From assembly GCF_021043375.1 (NCBI RefSeq), contig NZ_JAJNDV010000001.1:1-64000 (forward strand): a stretch of DNA of 64,000 nucleotides. The letters are read 5' to 3'. Both the position numbers and the translations under genes were made by a program. Position 1 is the stretch's first letter. Every line of letters begins with the position of its first letter. Origin of the DNA: Sphingomonas sp. IC-56 (GTDB lineage: Bacteria; Pseudomonadota; Alphaproteobacteria; Sphingomonadales; Sphingomonadaceae). The notes below the pieces were generated by a model. That model was not told the DNA's origin. It did not search any database and was given only the letters and a program-made list of their open reading frames with translations. Of this stretch, positions 29,099 to 36,921 are shown piece after piece.

Positions 29099-29398
29099 TC
29101 AGGGCTGCGGCGACTCCGCACTATCAGGAGTCGAAGAAGTGCTGGGCGTCACACCCAACTCGGCCAATGGTTCATCCCGCCCCTTCGCGGCCGTAGCGCT
29201 GTTGGAAGCGCCATCGGTCATGTTGGCCACCACCGCGGAATTGGGCGCACCCACCGCCGAAACTGGCTCGTCGCGATTCGCCGACGAAAAGAGAATGCTT
29301 GCCAATCCGATAAGCACCAGCACGACCGCCAAGCCGGTCATACCGACACGGAAGCGCTGCATCGCTTGGGCAGAGTCCTGGTGCGATCCCGACTTCAT
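29099..29398 (-). CDS. Small single-pass membrane protein, unknown function
   Basis: This 99-residue protein has a short charged N-terminus (MKSGSHQDSAQAMQRFRV), one membrane helix (GMTGLAVVLVLIGLASILF), and an Ala/Ser/Pro-rich, presumably periplasmic tail. I chose the ATG at 29398; a strong GGAGGAGG lies about 22 nt upstream, further than ideal. It follows the cysteine synthase gene by 50 bp on the same strand. I do not recognise a family. Confidence 0.6.
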   Translation of the reverse strand: MKSGSHQDSAQAMQRFRVGMTGLAVVLVLIGLASILFSSANRDEPVSAVGAPNSAVVANMTDGASNSATAAKGRDEPLAELGVTPSTSSTPDSAESPQP

Positions 29399-29448
29399 AC
29401 TTGTGGCGGAAAAGTAACACCTCCTCCGCCTTCTGTCTATGCAGCCAC

Positions 29449-30441
29449 TCAACTCGTCGCGGATGAGCCCGTCGCGGAGAGGCCTTTCGCCTCCAGCCAT
29501 TCGGGATTGTACAGCGTGGAGAGATAGCGAAATCCGGTGTCGCACAGGATCGTGACCACGCGCTTCCCCGGCCCCAAATGCTTCGCCAGCCGCACCGCAC
29601 CCGCCACGTTGATGCCGGAGGATAGGCCAAGGCAAAGCCCTTCCTCGCTCAGCAGGCGCTGGACCCAGGCATAGCCTTCCTCATCGGAAATGCGGAACTG
29701 CGTGTCGACGGGCGCACCTTCCAGATTGCCGGTGATCCGCCCCTGACCAATCCCTTCGGCTACCGAAGAGCCTTCCGACTTCAATTCGCCATTCGCGTAA
29801 TACTCGTACAGCGCCGCACCGTAGGGATCGCTGAGCGCAATACACACCTGTTCGTCCTTGGCCTTTAGCCCCAGGCCTACGCCGGCAAAGGTCCCGCCGG
29901 TCCCCACCGCGCAGGTGAAGCCGTCGATCCGCCCTTCCATCTGGTTCCAGATTTCCTCGGCAGTGCCGACAATGTGGGCCTTACGGTTGGCGGTGTTGTC
30001 GAACTGATTGGCCCAGATCGCATTGGACGTTTCCTCGGCAATGCGGCGCGAGGTGTGCACGAAGTGCCCCGGATTCGAATAAGGCGCGGCAGGCACCAGC
30101 ACCAGCTCGGCACCAAGCGCGCGCAGCGTGTCCATCTTCTCGCGGCTCTGCGTCTCGGGCATGACGATGATCGTCTTGTAGCCGCGAGCATTGGCGACCA
30201 ACGCGACGCCGATCCCGGTGTTTCCCGCCGTTCCCTCGACAATAGTGCCGCCGGGGTGGATCAGCCCGCGCTCCTCGGCGTCGCGTACGATGAACAGCGC
30301 CGCGCGATCCTTGATCGATCCGCCCGGATTGGCGAACTCGCACTTGCCGTAGATCTCGCAGCCGGTTTCCTCGCTCGGCCCCTTGAGTCGCACCAGGGGC
30401 GTGTTGCCGATCAGCCCGAGCGTATCCGATGTTACATGCAT
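29449..30441 (-). CDS. cysK: Cysteine synthase A
   Basis: This 330-residue PLP-dependent fold-type II enzyme is predicted to make cysteine from O-acetylserine and sulfide. LIGNTPLVRLK, the PLP lysine in NPGGSIKDRAA (Lys44), the TAGNTGIGVALVA loop, and VGTGGTFAGVG are visible. I chose the ATG at 30441 because the family starts about 8 residues before IGNTPLV. Members of this subgroup can also act as cystathionine beta-synthase-like enzymes, so the exact acceptor is inferred. Confidence 0.9.
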   Translation of the reverse strand: MHVTSDTLGLIGNTPLVRLKGPSEETGCEIYGKCEFANPGGSIKDRAALFIVRDAEERGLIHPGGTIVEGTAGNTGIGVALVANARGYKTIIVMPETQSREKMDTLRALGAELVLVPAAPYSNPGHFVHTSRRIAEETSNAIWANQFDNTANRKAHIVGTAEEIWNQMEGRIDGFTCAVGTGGTFAGVGLGLKAKDEQVCIALSDPYGAALYEYYANGELKSEGSSVAEGIGQGRITGNLEGAPVDTQFRISDEEGYAWVQRLLSEEGLCLGLSSGINVAGAVRLAKHLGPGKRVVTILCDTGFRYLSTLYNPEWLEAKGLSATGSSATS

Positions 30442-30487
30442 GGGGGCTAGATAGGGGCCGCGCCCCCGCCCCCGCAAGCAAGCGAAA

Positions 30488-30817
30488 CTATGTCGCCACG
30501 CCAGCCCGCTTGAGATGTGGCCCGAGCCGCCCGGTCAGCCACAGGAAGAACATGCGGTAATCGGAAAACAGCGACCACAGCGGATAGGTGAAAGTCGCCG
30601 GCCGGTTCTTCTCCACCCCGAAATGCGCGGCCCAGGCGAACCCGTATCCCGCAACCGGCAATGCCAGCCACCACCATCCACCCGACTGGATCGCCAGCAC
30701 CAGGAACAGGAAGGTCAGCGCGGTCCCGGCATAGTGCAGGCGGCGCGTCGCCGCCTTGCCATGCTCCTGGAGATAATAGGGCCAGAAATCCCTGTATCGG
30801 GTGATGGTGCGGGCCAT
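30488..30817 (-). CDS. DUF962/Mpo1-like membrane protein
   Basis: This 109-residue protein opens with RYRDFWPYYLQEHGKAATRRLHYAGTAL, the Mpo1/DUF962 pattern with its conserved His residues. Two hydrophobic segments follow, and then AAHFGVEKNRPATFTYPLWSLFSDYRMF. The eukaryotic Mpo1 is an iron-dependent dioxygenase acting on 2-hydroxy fatty acids. In sphingolipid-containing sphingomonads a related lipid role is conceivable, but this is inference. Confidence 0.85.
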   Translation of the reverse strand: MARTITRYRDFWPYYLQEHGKAATRRLHYAGTALTFLFLVLAIQSGGWWWLALPVAGYGFAWAAHFGVEKNRPATFTYPLWSLFSDYRMFFLWLTGRLGPHLKRAGVAT

Positions 30818-30838
30818 GGCGTCAGGCTATCGGGCCGC

Positions 30839-31336
30839 ATGGAACCGCGCAAGCACTCCTTCCCGCCGGTTGTCGACGCCGACGTCCGCCTGCTCGTCCT
30901 CGGCTCGTTGCCCGGCGAACGGTCGCTGGCGCAGCGGCGCTATTATGCCCATCCGCAGAACCAATTCTGGCAGCTGATGTCCCCCGCTGCCGGCGTTGAC
31001 CTGCCGTCCCTCGATTACGAAGATCGCCTCGCCACTCTCCTGCGCGCCCATATCGGCTTGTGGGACGTCGTGGCGACGGCCCGGCGCCGCGGTAGCACGG
31101 ACGCGGCGATGCACGACGTGGAAGCCCACGACATCGCCGCGCTCGCATCGAACTTGCCGCACTTGCGGGCGATCGCCTTCAATGGTGGTACCGCGCTCAA
31201 ACTGGGCACCAAGCAACTCGGCCCAGCCGCGTCACGCCACGACATCGTCGCGCTCCCGTCCAGCAGTCCGCTTCACACCATCGGCCTCGCGGCGAAGCTT
31301 CCGGCTTGGGCCGCGCTCAAGACCTATCTTGAATGA
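30839..31336 (+). CDS. DNA-deoxyinosine (hypoxanthine) glycosylase
   Basis: This 165-residue uracil-DNA-glycosylase superfamily enzyme belongs to the small single-domain group that excises hypoxanthine (deaminated adenine). VRLLVLGSLPGERSLAQRRYY and AHPQNQFWQLM form the N-terminal catalytic region, and LPSSSPLHT the C-terminal loop. The ATG at 30839 gives the usual length. It is divergently transcribed from the DUF962 gene, with starts 22 bp apart. Confidence 0.85.
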   Translation: MEPRKHSFPPVVDADVRLLVLGSLPGERSLAQRRYYAHPQNQFWQLMSPAAGVDLPSLDYEDRLATLLRAHIGLWDVVATARRRGSTDAAMHDVEAHDIAALASNLPHLRAIAFNGGTALKLGTKQLGPAASRHDIVALPSSSPLHTIGLAAKLPAWAALKTYLE

Positions 31337-31432
31337 TCGTTTAACCGGAATCACAAGCACCCCTCGTGGCGAATACGGAGTGTTGTTGCAGCACCCGAGA
31401 CACTATCTGCGTGTTCAGGAAGGAACGCGACG

Positions 31433-32764
31433 ATGTTGTTGGCCGATACTCTGATCCCGGCCCTGCGCGCCCTTCCGGCGAACAGCCAGGAGACGCCGCG
31501 ACACCGGCTTCTTGAACTGCTTGCCGGGCTCGCCGCAGACCTGTTGCAGACGAACGACCTGTCCTTGGCGCTCGACCGCTTGTTCACCTCGGTGCGTGTT
31601 GAGCTGCGGCTGGACGCATTCTTCCATTATAACCTTCACGAACGCTGCGCGCTGCGGCTTGAGGCGCATGGCGGGCTCACGTTGCAAGAGGCCGCCTCAG
31701 TATCCTCCCTTGTTTTCGGACAAGGCGTATGCGGAACCGCAGCACGCCAGGAGACCATGATCGTCGTCGAGCGAGTGCAGGACTCCGCTGGCACGATGAC
31801 GAAAGCCCTGCGCGACATGCGCTTCGATGCCTTCATCTGCGTGCCCCTGCTGCATCGGGACGAACTGCTAGGTACGCTTGGCTTCGGCCGCCGCGGCGGC
31901 GACGACTTCGATGAGGCCGAGACCTATTTCTTGCAGGCGATTGCGAGCTACGTCGCCTTGGCCCGCCACCGTGTTGTCACCGAAACCGCGCTTCGTAAAG
32001 GCCTTGCCGAACGCGATCGCCTCATCGCCCAGCAACAGGAGATGGAGCGCCAGATCATCGAACTGACGCGCACCAGCGCCTTGGGCGCAGTCGCCACGAC
32101 CATCGCGCACGAGTTGAACCAGCCTTTGGCAGCGGCCGCCAACTATGTGGCGGCGGTGCGTCTTTCGAGCGGCGGAAACCCTGAACAGCTGGTGCGCCAC
32201 GCGCGTGAAGCAGAGGGGCAGTTGTTTCGTGCCGGCGAGATCATCCGGCGTATCCGCAAGATGATGTCGCGCGAAGGCCTGGACCTCCAGGTCGACCGTC
32301 TTGAGCCGATCGTCCATGAGGCCACGGCCCTCGTCACCGCGGCGGTCGCCGGCCCGCTCCCCGAGTTCCGGGTTCAGATCGATGCGGACGCGTCGGAAGC
32401 GCTGGTCGACCACATCCAGATCGTCCAGGTACTGGCCAATCTTCTGCGCAACCTTGTGGATGTGACTCGCTCCGTACCAGGCGCGCTGATCACGCTTGAG
32501 ACGCGCCGCGTCAGCCCCGCCGAGGTCGAATTTCGCGCCGGCTTGGGCCAAGCCGACGCACCCGAAGCCTATCTGGCTGCGTTGGCCCTTTCGGGATCCA
32601 CAGTGTCACGCGATGGTGCCGAACTCGGCTTCGCGCTCTCGCGCACCCTGGTCGAGGCACATGGCGGGACCTTGCGAGTCGAACATTCGGAGGAAGGCGG
32701 CACGGTCTTCGCCTTCACCGTGCTCGCGTCGCAGGCCGCCGAGAACACCCCCACCCTGCAGTGA
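31433..32764 (+). CDS. GAF-domain sensor histidine kinase with degenerate ATPase
   Basis: This 443-residue soluble protein has a GAF domain (about 25-180), a coiled linker, a HisKA dimerisation helix with the H-box AHELNQPL (His226), and a HATPase region. The N-box NLLRN (336-340) is present. The G1 box, normally DxGxG, is replaced by AGLGQAD (369-375), and G2 reads GAELGFALSRTLVEAHGG. ATP binding may therefore be weak or lost. There is no membrane segment and no response regulator nearby, so it is an orphan. The redox- or ligand-sensing GAF suggests a small-molecule signal, but none is evident. Confidence 0.85.
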   Translation: MLLADTLIPALRALPANSQETPRHRLLELLAGLAADLLQTNDLSLALDRLFTSVRVELRLDAFFHYNLHERCALRLEAHGGLTLQEAASVSSLVFGQGVCGTAARQETMIVVERVQDSAGTMTKALRDMRFDAFICVPLLHRDELLGTLGFGRRGGDDFDEAETYFLQAIASYVALARHRVVTETALRKGLAERDRLIAQQQEMERQIIELTRTSALGAVATTIAHELNQPLAAAANYVAAVRLSSGGNPEQLVRHAREAEGQLFRAGEIIRRIRKMMSREGLDLQVDRLEPIVHEATALVTAAVAGPLPEFRVQIDADASEALVDHIQIVQVLANLLRNLVDVTRSVPGALITLETRRVSPAEVEFRAGLGQADAPEAYLAALALSGSTVSRDGAELGFALSRTLVEAHGGTLRVEHSEEGGTVFAFTVLASQAAENTPTLQ

Positions 32765-32918
32765 ACCGCGCCCAGCTGACACGTTCGAGAAAAAGCCGCA
32801 CCCTGACATGCTGCAGCAAGATATCTCCGCTACGCGCCGCGTCGCACCAAAGTTACGTGATTCTGTATCCCGAATCTCCTTGACCTTTGGCCGCCGCGCA
32901 AGGAAAGCACGCCACGTC

Positions 32919-33299
32919 ATGAAGAACCTCCCCTTTTTCGCCGCCGCCGCAGCGCTTCTTTCGCTCGCCGCATGTGAGAACAAGCCTGAGGAAGTGAGCA
33001 GCACCGCGCCCGATCCGATGGCGTCGCAGCTTGCCAACGCGGCTCCTGTGGAGCTTCCGCCGGCGATCGCGTCCAGCGTTACGCTGCGCTGCAGCGACAA
33101 CAGCCTGCTGTTCGTGGACTTCTTCCAGGGCGACAAGCAGGTCCAGGTGAAGAGCGAAAAGGACGGCAAGGCCACGATGCTCAAGGCGCCCGAAGCCGGC
33201 CAGCCCTATGTCGCGGAAGGCGGCTACAAGCTCACCGGCACCGCGAAGAGCGTCGACGTGACGCTTCCGGGAGCAGGATCGAAGAACTGCCACGCCTGA
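32919..33299 (+). CDS. Putative lipoprotein, unknown function
   Basis: This 126-residue protein has a lipoprotein signal peptide, MKNLPFFAAAAALLSLAACE; the lipobox LAAC places the acylated Cys at residue 19. The mature region (about 105 residues) has two further Cys and looks like a small beta-sandwich (TLRCSDNSLLFVDFFQGDKQ). The ATG at 32919 begins a perfect signal peptide; longer frames upstream run through the kinase gene. No family is recognised with confidence. Confidence 0.75.
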   Translation: MKNLPFFAAAAALLSLAACENKPEEVSSTAPDPMASQLANAAPVELPPAIASSVTLRCSDNSLLFVDFFQGDKQVQVKSEKDGKATMLKAPEAGQPYVAEGGYKLTGTAKSVDVTLPGAGSKNCHA

Positions 33300-33325
33300 T
33301 CACGGGTCACATAGCAAGTTGAACG

Positions 33326-33358
33326 AAGGGCCGGCGGGCATATCCGCTGGCCCTTTTT
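33326..33358 (+). terminator. Rho-independent terminator
   Basis: AAGGGCCGGCGG pairs with CCGCTGGCCCTT (one G-T pair) around a 6-nt loop and is followed by five T. It ends the lipoprotein gene ahead of aat. Confidence 0.75.
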
Positions 33359-33397
33359 CGTGGCACGAAGCATTGATACACGCAATGTGAGCCGCCG

Positions 33398-34147
33398 ATG
33401 AGCCACCGTTTAGCGCCTGAAGTCGATCTCGATCCCAATCTGGTCTTGCGCGCCTATGCCATGGGCATCTTTCCGATGGCGGATCACCGGCTCGCGTCCA
33501 GCGTGCATTGGGTCGAGCCCAAGTGGCGCGGCGTGCTCCCCCTTGAGAACTTCCACCTTTCCCGATCCCTTCGAAAAACCATAGCGGGCGACCGCTTCCG
33601 GGTCACCGTCGATACCGAGTTCGAGCGCATCGTGCAGCTATGCGCGGAGTCCGCCCAGGACCGGCCGGATACCTGGATCAATGGCCCGATCGAGCGCGTG
33701 TTCATCGGTCTGCACCGCCGTGGCTTCGCGCATTCGGTAGAGTGTTGGGACGGGCAGAGACTGGCCGGCGGGCTGTACGGCCTCGCGCTGGGCCGTGCGT
33801 TTTTCGGCGAGTCGATGGTAACCCGCGTCCGCGACGCGTCCAAGGTGGCGTTTGCGCACCTGGTCGCGCGCTTGCAGGCAGGGGGCTTCACGCTTCTCGA
33901 CTGCCAGTTCCAGACGGATCACCTCGCCTCGCTCGGCGCCGTCGAGATACCGCGCGACGACTATGTCGCGTTGCTGGGCGCCGCGCTTGGCGAGGGTTCG
34001 GCGGGACTCGCCTCGGGTGAACCCTGGGCCGCGGACTTCCTCGCGCTGGACCGTGCGCCCTGCCCCGAACCGGCAGAAGGCGCAGCCACAGTGTCGGCCC
34101 CGCTCTCTCGGAAGGTCATCGCGCAGCTTTTAGGCCAAACATCATAG
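33398..34147 (+). CDS. aat: Leucyl/phenylalanyl-tRNA--protein transferase
   Basis: This 249-residue N-end-rule enzyme adds Leu or Phe to proteins with basic N-termini and so marks them for ClpAPS. LVLRAYAMGIFPMAD, EPKWRGVLPLENFHLSRSLRK, LAGGLYGLALGRAFFGESM and LLDCQFQTDHLASLGA are diagnostic. The conserved tail VIAQLLGQTS is present but is separated from the domain by a low-complexity insert (CPEPAEGAA) resembling a REP-derived peptide. Its last 187 bp overlap the convergent DUF2155 gene. Confidence 0.95.
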   Translation: MSHRLAPEVDLDPNLVLRAYAMGIFPMADHRLASSVHWVEPKWRGVLPLENFHLSRSLRKTIAGDRFRVTVDTEFERIVQLCAESAQDRPDTWINGPIERVFIGLHRRGFAHSVECWDGQRLAGGLYGLALGRAFFGESMVTRVRDASKVAFAHLVARLQAGGFTLLDCQFQTDHLASLGAVEIPRDDYVALLGAALGEGSAGLASGEPWAADFLALDRAPCPEPAEGAATVSAPLSRKVIAQLLGQTS

Positions 34148-34614
34148 ATCGGGTGCTGCACGACGTTCAGCGCCGGCCGTTCCTTGTACAGCCAACCTGA
34201 GAAGACGCGCCGCCAGCTCTTGTCGAGTTGCAGCACGTCCACCTGGAGGAACGCGCCTGTAAGCTGATCCGCTTCCCAGGGAGCCGTCCGGTCGCACGCG
34301 CGAAGCCGAACAATGACGTCACCGATCCGCCCCGCTTGCCCCGGCTTCAGCCTGAACTCGCGTGCTTCGCCGTTTCGCTTGTTCAGGATGCCGAGAACAG
34401 CGACACGCTCGTTCATCGGCGTCGCGGCGGCGTTCGCGACGCTGCTGTCCACATCGACTGAGACCGTCTCGGCTCCGCCTGCGGTGTTGCCCTGGCCACT
34501 GGTAATCACCAGGTCTTCGGCGGCGTTGTTGCCGGCCTGGTCGTTGCCGCGGTCACATGCACCAAGTCCAAGCAGCAGCGCCAACGCTGCTGCGGCTGCG
34601 GACTTGTGCGTCAT
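33961..34614 (-). CDS. DUF2155 domain-containing lipoprotein
   Basis: This 217-residue protein has a lipoprotein-type signal (LALLLGLGAC, Cys20). A spacer follows, and then the DUF2155 domain (about 70-170), seen as VLGILNKRNGEAREFRLKPG, LRACDRTAPWE, FSGWLYKERPALNVVQHPIY and DVWPKSCAMTF. The last 47 residues (171-217) are low complexity and lie antisense to the 3' end of aat. Its function is unknown; its neighbour downstream of NDUFA12 is conserved in alphaproteobacteria. The ATG overlaps the NDUFA12 gene stop (ATGA). Confidence 0.88.
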   Translation of the reverse strand: MTHKSAAAAALALLLGLGACDRGNDQAGNNAAEDLVITSGQGNTAGGAETVSVDVDSSVANAAATPMNERVAVLGILNKRNGEAREFRLKPGQAGRIGDVIVRLRACDRTAPWEADQLTGAFLQVDVLQLDKSWRRVFSGWLYKERPALNVVQHPIYDVWPKSCAMTFRESGADTVAAPSAGSGQGARSSARKSAAQGSPEASPAEPSPSAAPSNAT

Positions 34615-35003
34615 GCGTCCGGGGTCCAGGCCTCGTAATCACCGGTGGAACGCACGCGATTGCCGCCAGCTTCGAGCGCGCCGGGCGGGCGGTAGGCGAG
34701 ACGGGTTCCCGTCTGATTCGGCTCCCAGGGCTGCTCCCATTCGCGCTTCGGCGGCAGCGCCTGGTCCGGCGCTTCGTCGATCTGGTGGTGCAGCCAGCTG
34801 AACCATTCGGGCGGAATGCGGCTCGCATCATTGGGACCGTTATAGATCACCCAGCGGCGCGTGATCCCGTTGGGATCCTTGCCGCCGCTATAATAGATGT
34901 TGCCCAGCGAATCCTCGCCGATCTTGGTCTTGCCGCGCAGACCAAGCGAGGTACCGATGGTGGCACCTTCCCACCAAGTGAAGACAGACTTCAAAAGACC
35001 CAT
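34611..35003 (-). CDS. NADH:ubiquinone oxidoreductase NDUFA12-like subunit
   Basis: This 130-residue member of the NDUFA12/B17.2 family is the complex I accessory subunit that alphaproteobacteria share with mitochondria. FTWWEGATIGTSLGLRGKTKIGED, NIYYSGG, RRWVIYNG and IPPEWFSWLHHQ are the family hallmarks. It probably sits at the matrix-arm/membrane-arm junction. It is coupled to the DUF2155 gene, as seen in other alphaproteobacteria. Confidence 0.92.
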   Translation of the reverse strand: MGLLKSVFTWWEGATIGTSLGLRGKTKIGEDSLGNIYYSGGKDPNGITRRWVIYNGPNDASRIPPEWFSWLHHQIDEAPDQALPPKREWEQPWEPNQTGTRLAYRPPGALEAGGNRVRSTGDYEAWTPDA

Positions 35004-35085
35004 GGCGTGCCGATACTCCGGCTTGCGGTGGTGGGCAACCGCCCATGCGCAGGCAAAGCGCGCTTGATGGCGGGTAAAGCGCAGA

Positions 35086-35586
35086 TCAGCGCGCGGGAGC
35101 CCAGCGCACCGTGTCGCCGATCCGGATGCCGAGTTCGGCTGCCCGGCCGCCGTTGATCTCGAGCACCGCGCTGACCACTTCGCCTGACTTCACCGGCGTT
35201 TCGGAAAACGGCTCAACATTCGCGGCGATCGAAGCGATCGTCCCGTTCTTGCGAATGAAGATGATGTCGAGCGGGCTAGGCGTATTCTTCATCCAGAAGC
35301 TCGCTTCGCGCGGCGGTCCCTCGGCGGGATACGGCACGAACAACATGCCGCCATCGGCGGGAATGTCGGTGCGGAACATCAGCCCGCGGCTCTGCTGAGC
35401 CTGGGTACGCGCAACCTCGACCTTGAATTGGTGAGGGCCTGACGCAGTCTGCACCGTGACGATCATCCGCCCGGCACTGGGCTGGGCCGGTGCGGTGGAA
35501 ACGCTCTGCGCCGCTGTGGCGCACCCGCAGACAAGCAACGCCCCTGCGGCGATAGCCGAACTCCAGCGTCGCCGCGCCATACCCAT
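35086..35586 (-). CDS. DUF192 family exported protein
   Basis: This 166-residue protein has a signal peptide that may be a lipoprotein type (LLVCGCATAAQ) and then a DUF192 domain (about 45-166). Diagnostic stretches are RGLMFRTDIPADGGMLFVP, FWMKNTPSPLDIIFI and AVLEINGGRAAELGI. DUF192 proteins are small periplasmic beta-barrel-like proteins of unknown function. The start at 35586 lies 4 nt past the cold-shock gene stop, so the two are probably cotranscribed; a second ATG is two codons in. Confidence 0.85.
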   Translation of the reverse strand: MGMARRRWSSAIAAGALLVCGCATAAQSVSTAPAQPSAGRMIVTVQTASGPHQFKVEVARTQAQQSRGLMFRTDIPADGGMLFVPYPAEGPPREASFWMKNTPSPLDIIFIRKNGTIASIAANVEPFSETPVKSGEVVSAVLEINGGRAAELGIRIGDTVRWAPAR

Positions 35587-35590
35587 CACT

Positions 35591-36190
35591 TCAACCTGCC
35601 CTTTCGACCACGACTGCCAAGGGGCCCTTGTCGCCTTCGACGATACGCGCCCTGAGCGGCTCGCCAGGCTCCACATCTTCGACCTGCCCTTGGCGGAGCG
35701 TCTCCATGTGCACGAATATATCAGCGGAATCGCTGTCGCGCACCACGAAGCCATAGCCCTTCAGGCGATTGAACCACTTCACCGTGACATCGACGAACGG
35801 GCCCGCGTCATCGACCAGTTTCAGCCGGTCGACGCGGTCGCCCCCGCGCTTCACCGGCTCCACCGCCTCAGTCAGATCGATTGAATGGATCGTGCGCGCC
35901 TGAAGTCCCCGCTGTCGCTTTATGACAACACATTCCACGCGCGCGCCCTCGGGCAAGCTGCGGCGGCCATGTTCCTGAAGAACGGAGAAGTGGATCAGAA
36001 TATCGCCTATGGACGGGTCGTCGGCCACCAGGAAGCCGAACCCGCGTGTGACGTCGAACCATTTAACGGTGGCCGAGTAGGTAGCGCCCTCTGAATCCGT
36101 CCCCACGGATTCGGAAGAACCGCTCATCTCGCCAGCCGCTGGCCGAAAGACGCGCTCGTCACTTGGCGCAAGCTGTGGATCAGCACGCAT
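35591..36190 (-). CDS. Double cold-shock domain protein
   Basis: This 199-residue protein contains two cold-shock domains: residues 38-106 ([20 protein letters not shown]1-like) and 132-198 ([17 protein letters not shown] with DIFVHMETL). A disordered N-terminus precedes them. Such tandem CSD proteins are typical of alphaproteobacteria and are predicted to bind single-stranded RNA or DNA as chaperones. GGGGGA lies about 11 nt upstream of the ATG at 36190, which supports this start over longer frames. Confidence 0.9.
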   Translation of the reverse strand: MRADPQLAPSDERVFRPAAGEMSGSSESVGTDSEGATYSATVKWFDVTRGFGFLVADDPSIGDILIHFSVLQEHGRRSLPEGARVECVVIKRQRGLQARTIHSIDLTEAVEPVKRGGDRVDRLKLVDDAGPFVDVTVKWFNRLKGYGFVVRDSDSADIFVHMETLRQGQVEDVEPGEPLRARIVEGDKGPLAVVVERAG

Positions 36191-36254
36191 TATTGTTATC
36201 CCCCAAGGCACCAACGTTAACACAGCATTTTCCAGAAATGGAACTGCTTTGTGA

Positions 36255-36800
36255 TTATCGGTCCCAATCGGGGACAAGCATCCACGCCACATCTTCTCCC
36301 GGTGCCATCCGCACGATGGTACGTGAAAGGTCCAGCGCATGGCCGGCGCGAAGCATCGCGCCCAGTTGCTTCTGCTGTAAGGCCCGCTCCGCCTGCGCCG
36401 TTGCAAACGGCCCAATCCGCTTGCGGCGAGCAAATTCGAGTGCGCTTGGCACTGCGTCTGCCTGAATGATTGGCGCTATATGGTCGGCATCTTCGCCCAC
36501 TACGCCGGAATGGCGCAGCGCTTCGCCCACGCGCCGGCTGCCCAGCCCCCGCCGGGCCATCGCCCCCGCCTTGCTTTCGGCATACAGCCGATCGTTGACA
36601 TAGCCCAATTCGGCCATGCGCTCCGACAAGCCTTCGGGGTCCGGCCGTTCTTCTCCACCCCATCCCCGCTCGCGCACTTTCCGACGCAAATAGTCGGTTA
36701 GCCGACCTCGTGTCGTCGCATAACGCTCGACATAACGGAGCGCGAGCCGCTCAAGGCTGGAGGGGTCAAGCGGTGGGGGAGTGGCTTTCGTCCGCGGCAT
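36255..36800 (-). CDS. recX: Regulatory protein RecX
   Basis: This 181-residue all-helical RecA modulator shows the tandem three-helix pattern: [31 protein letters not shown], then [26 protein letters not shown]. The C-terminal repeat ends near [12 protein letters not shown] chose the ATG at 36800 ([12 protein letters not shown]). Another ATG 16 codons upstream is possible; neither has a strong ribosome binding site. recA is not in this window. It is divergent from the FAAL gene. Confidence 0.88.
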   Translation of the reverse strand: MPRTKATPPPLDPSSLERLALRYVERYATTRGRLTDYLRRKVRERGWGGEERPDPEGLSERMAELGYVNDRLYAESKAGAMARRGLGSRRVGEALRHSGVVGEDADHIAPIIQADAVPSALEFARRKRIGPFATAQAERALQQKQLGAMLRAGHALDLSRTIVRMAPGEDVAWMLVPDWDR

Positions 36801-36921
36801 GCGCCATGATTGTGCCACACTGGCAACCGATTTTGAACGGTAGTGCATAGCAGAGCCCGTGCCTTTGGCGCGCGGCGGGTCGCAAACGGTCTGCAGCATG
36901 CAGGGGCATGAGAGTTTAAGA

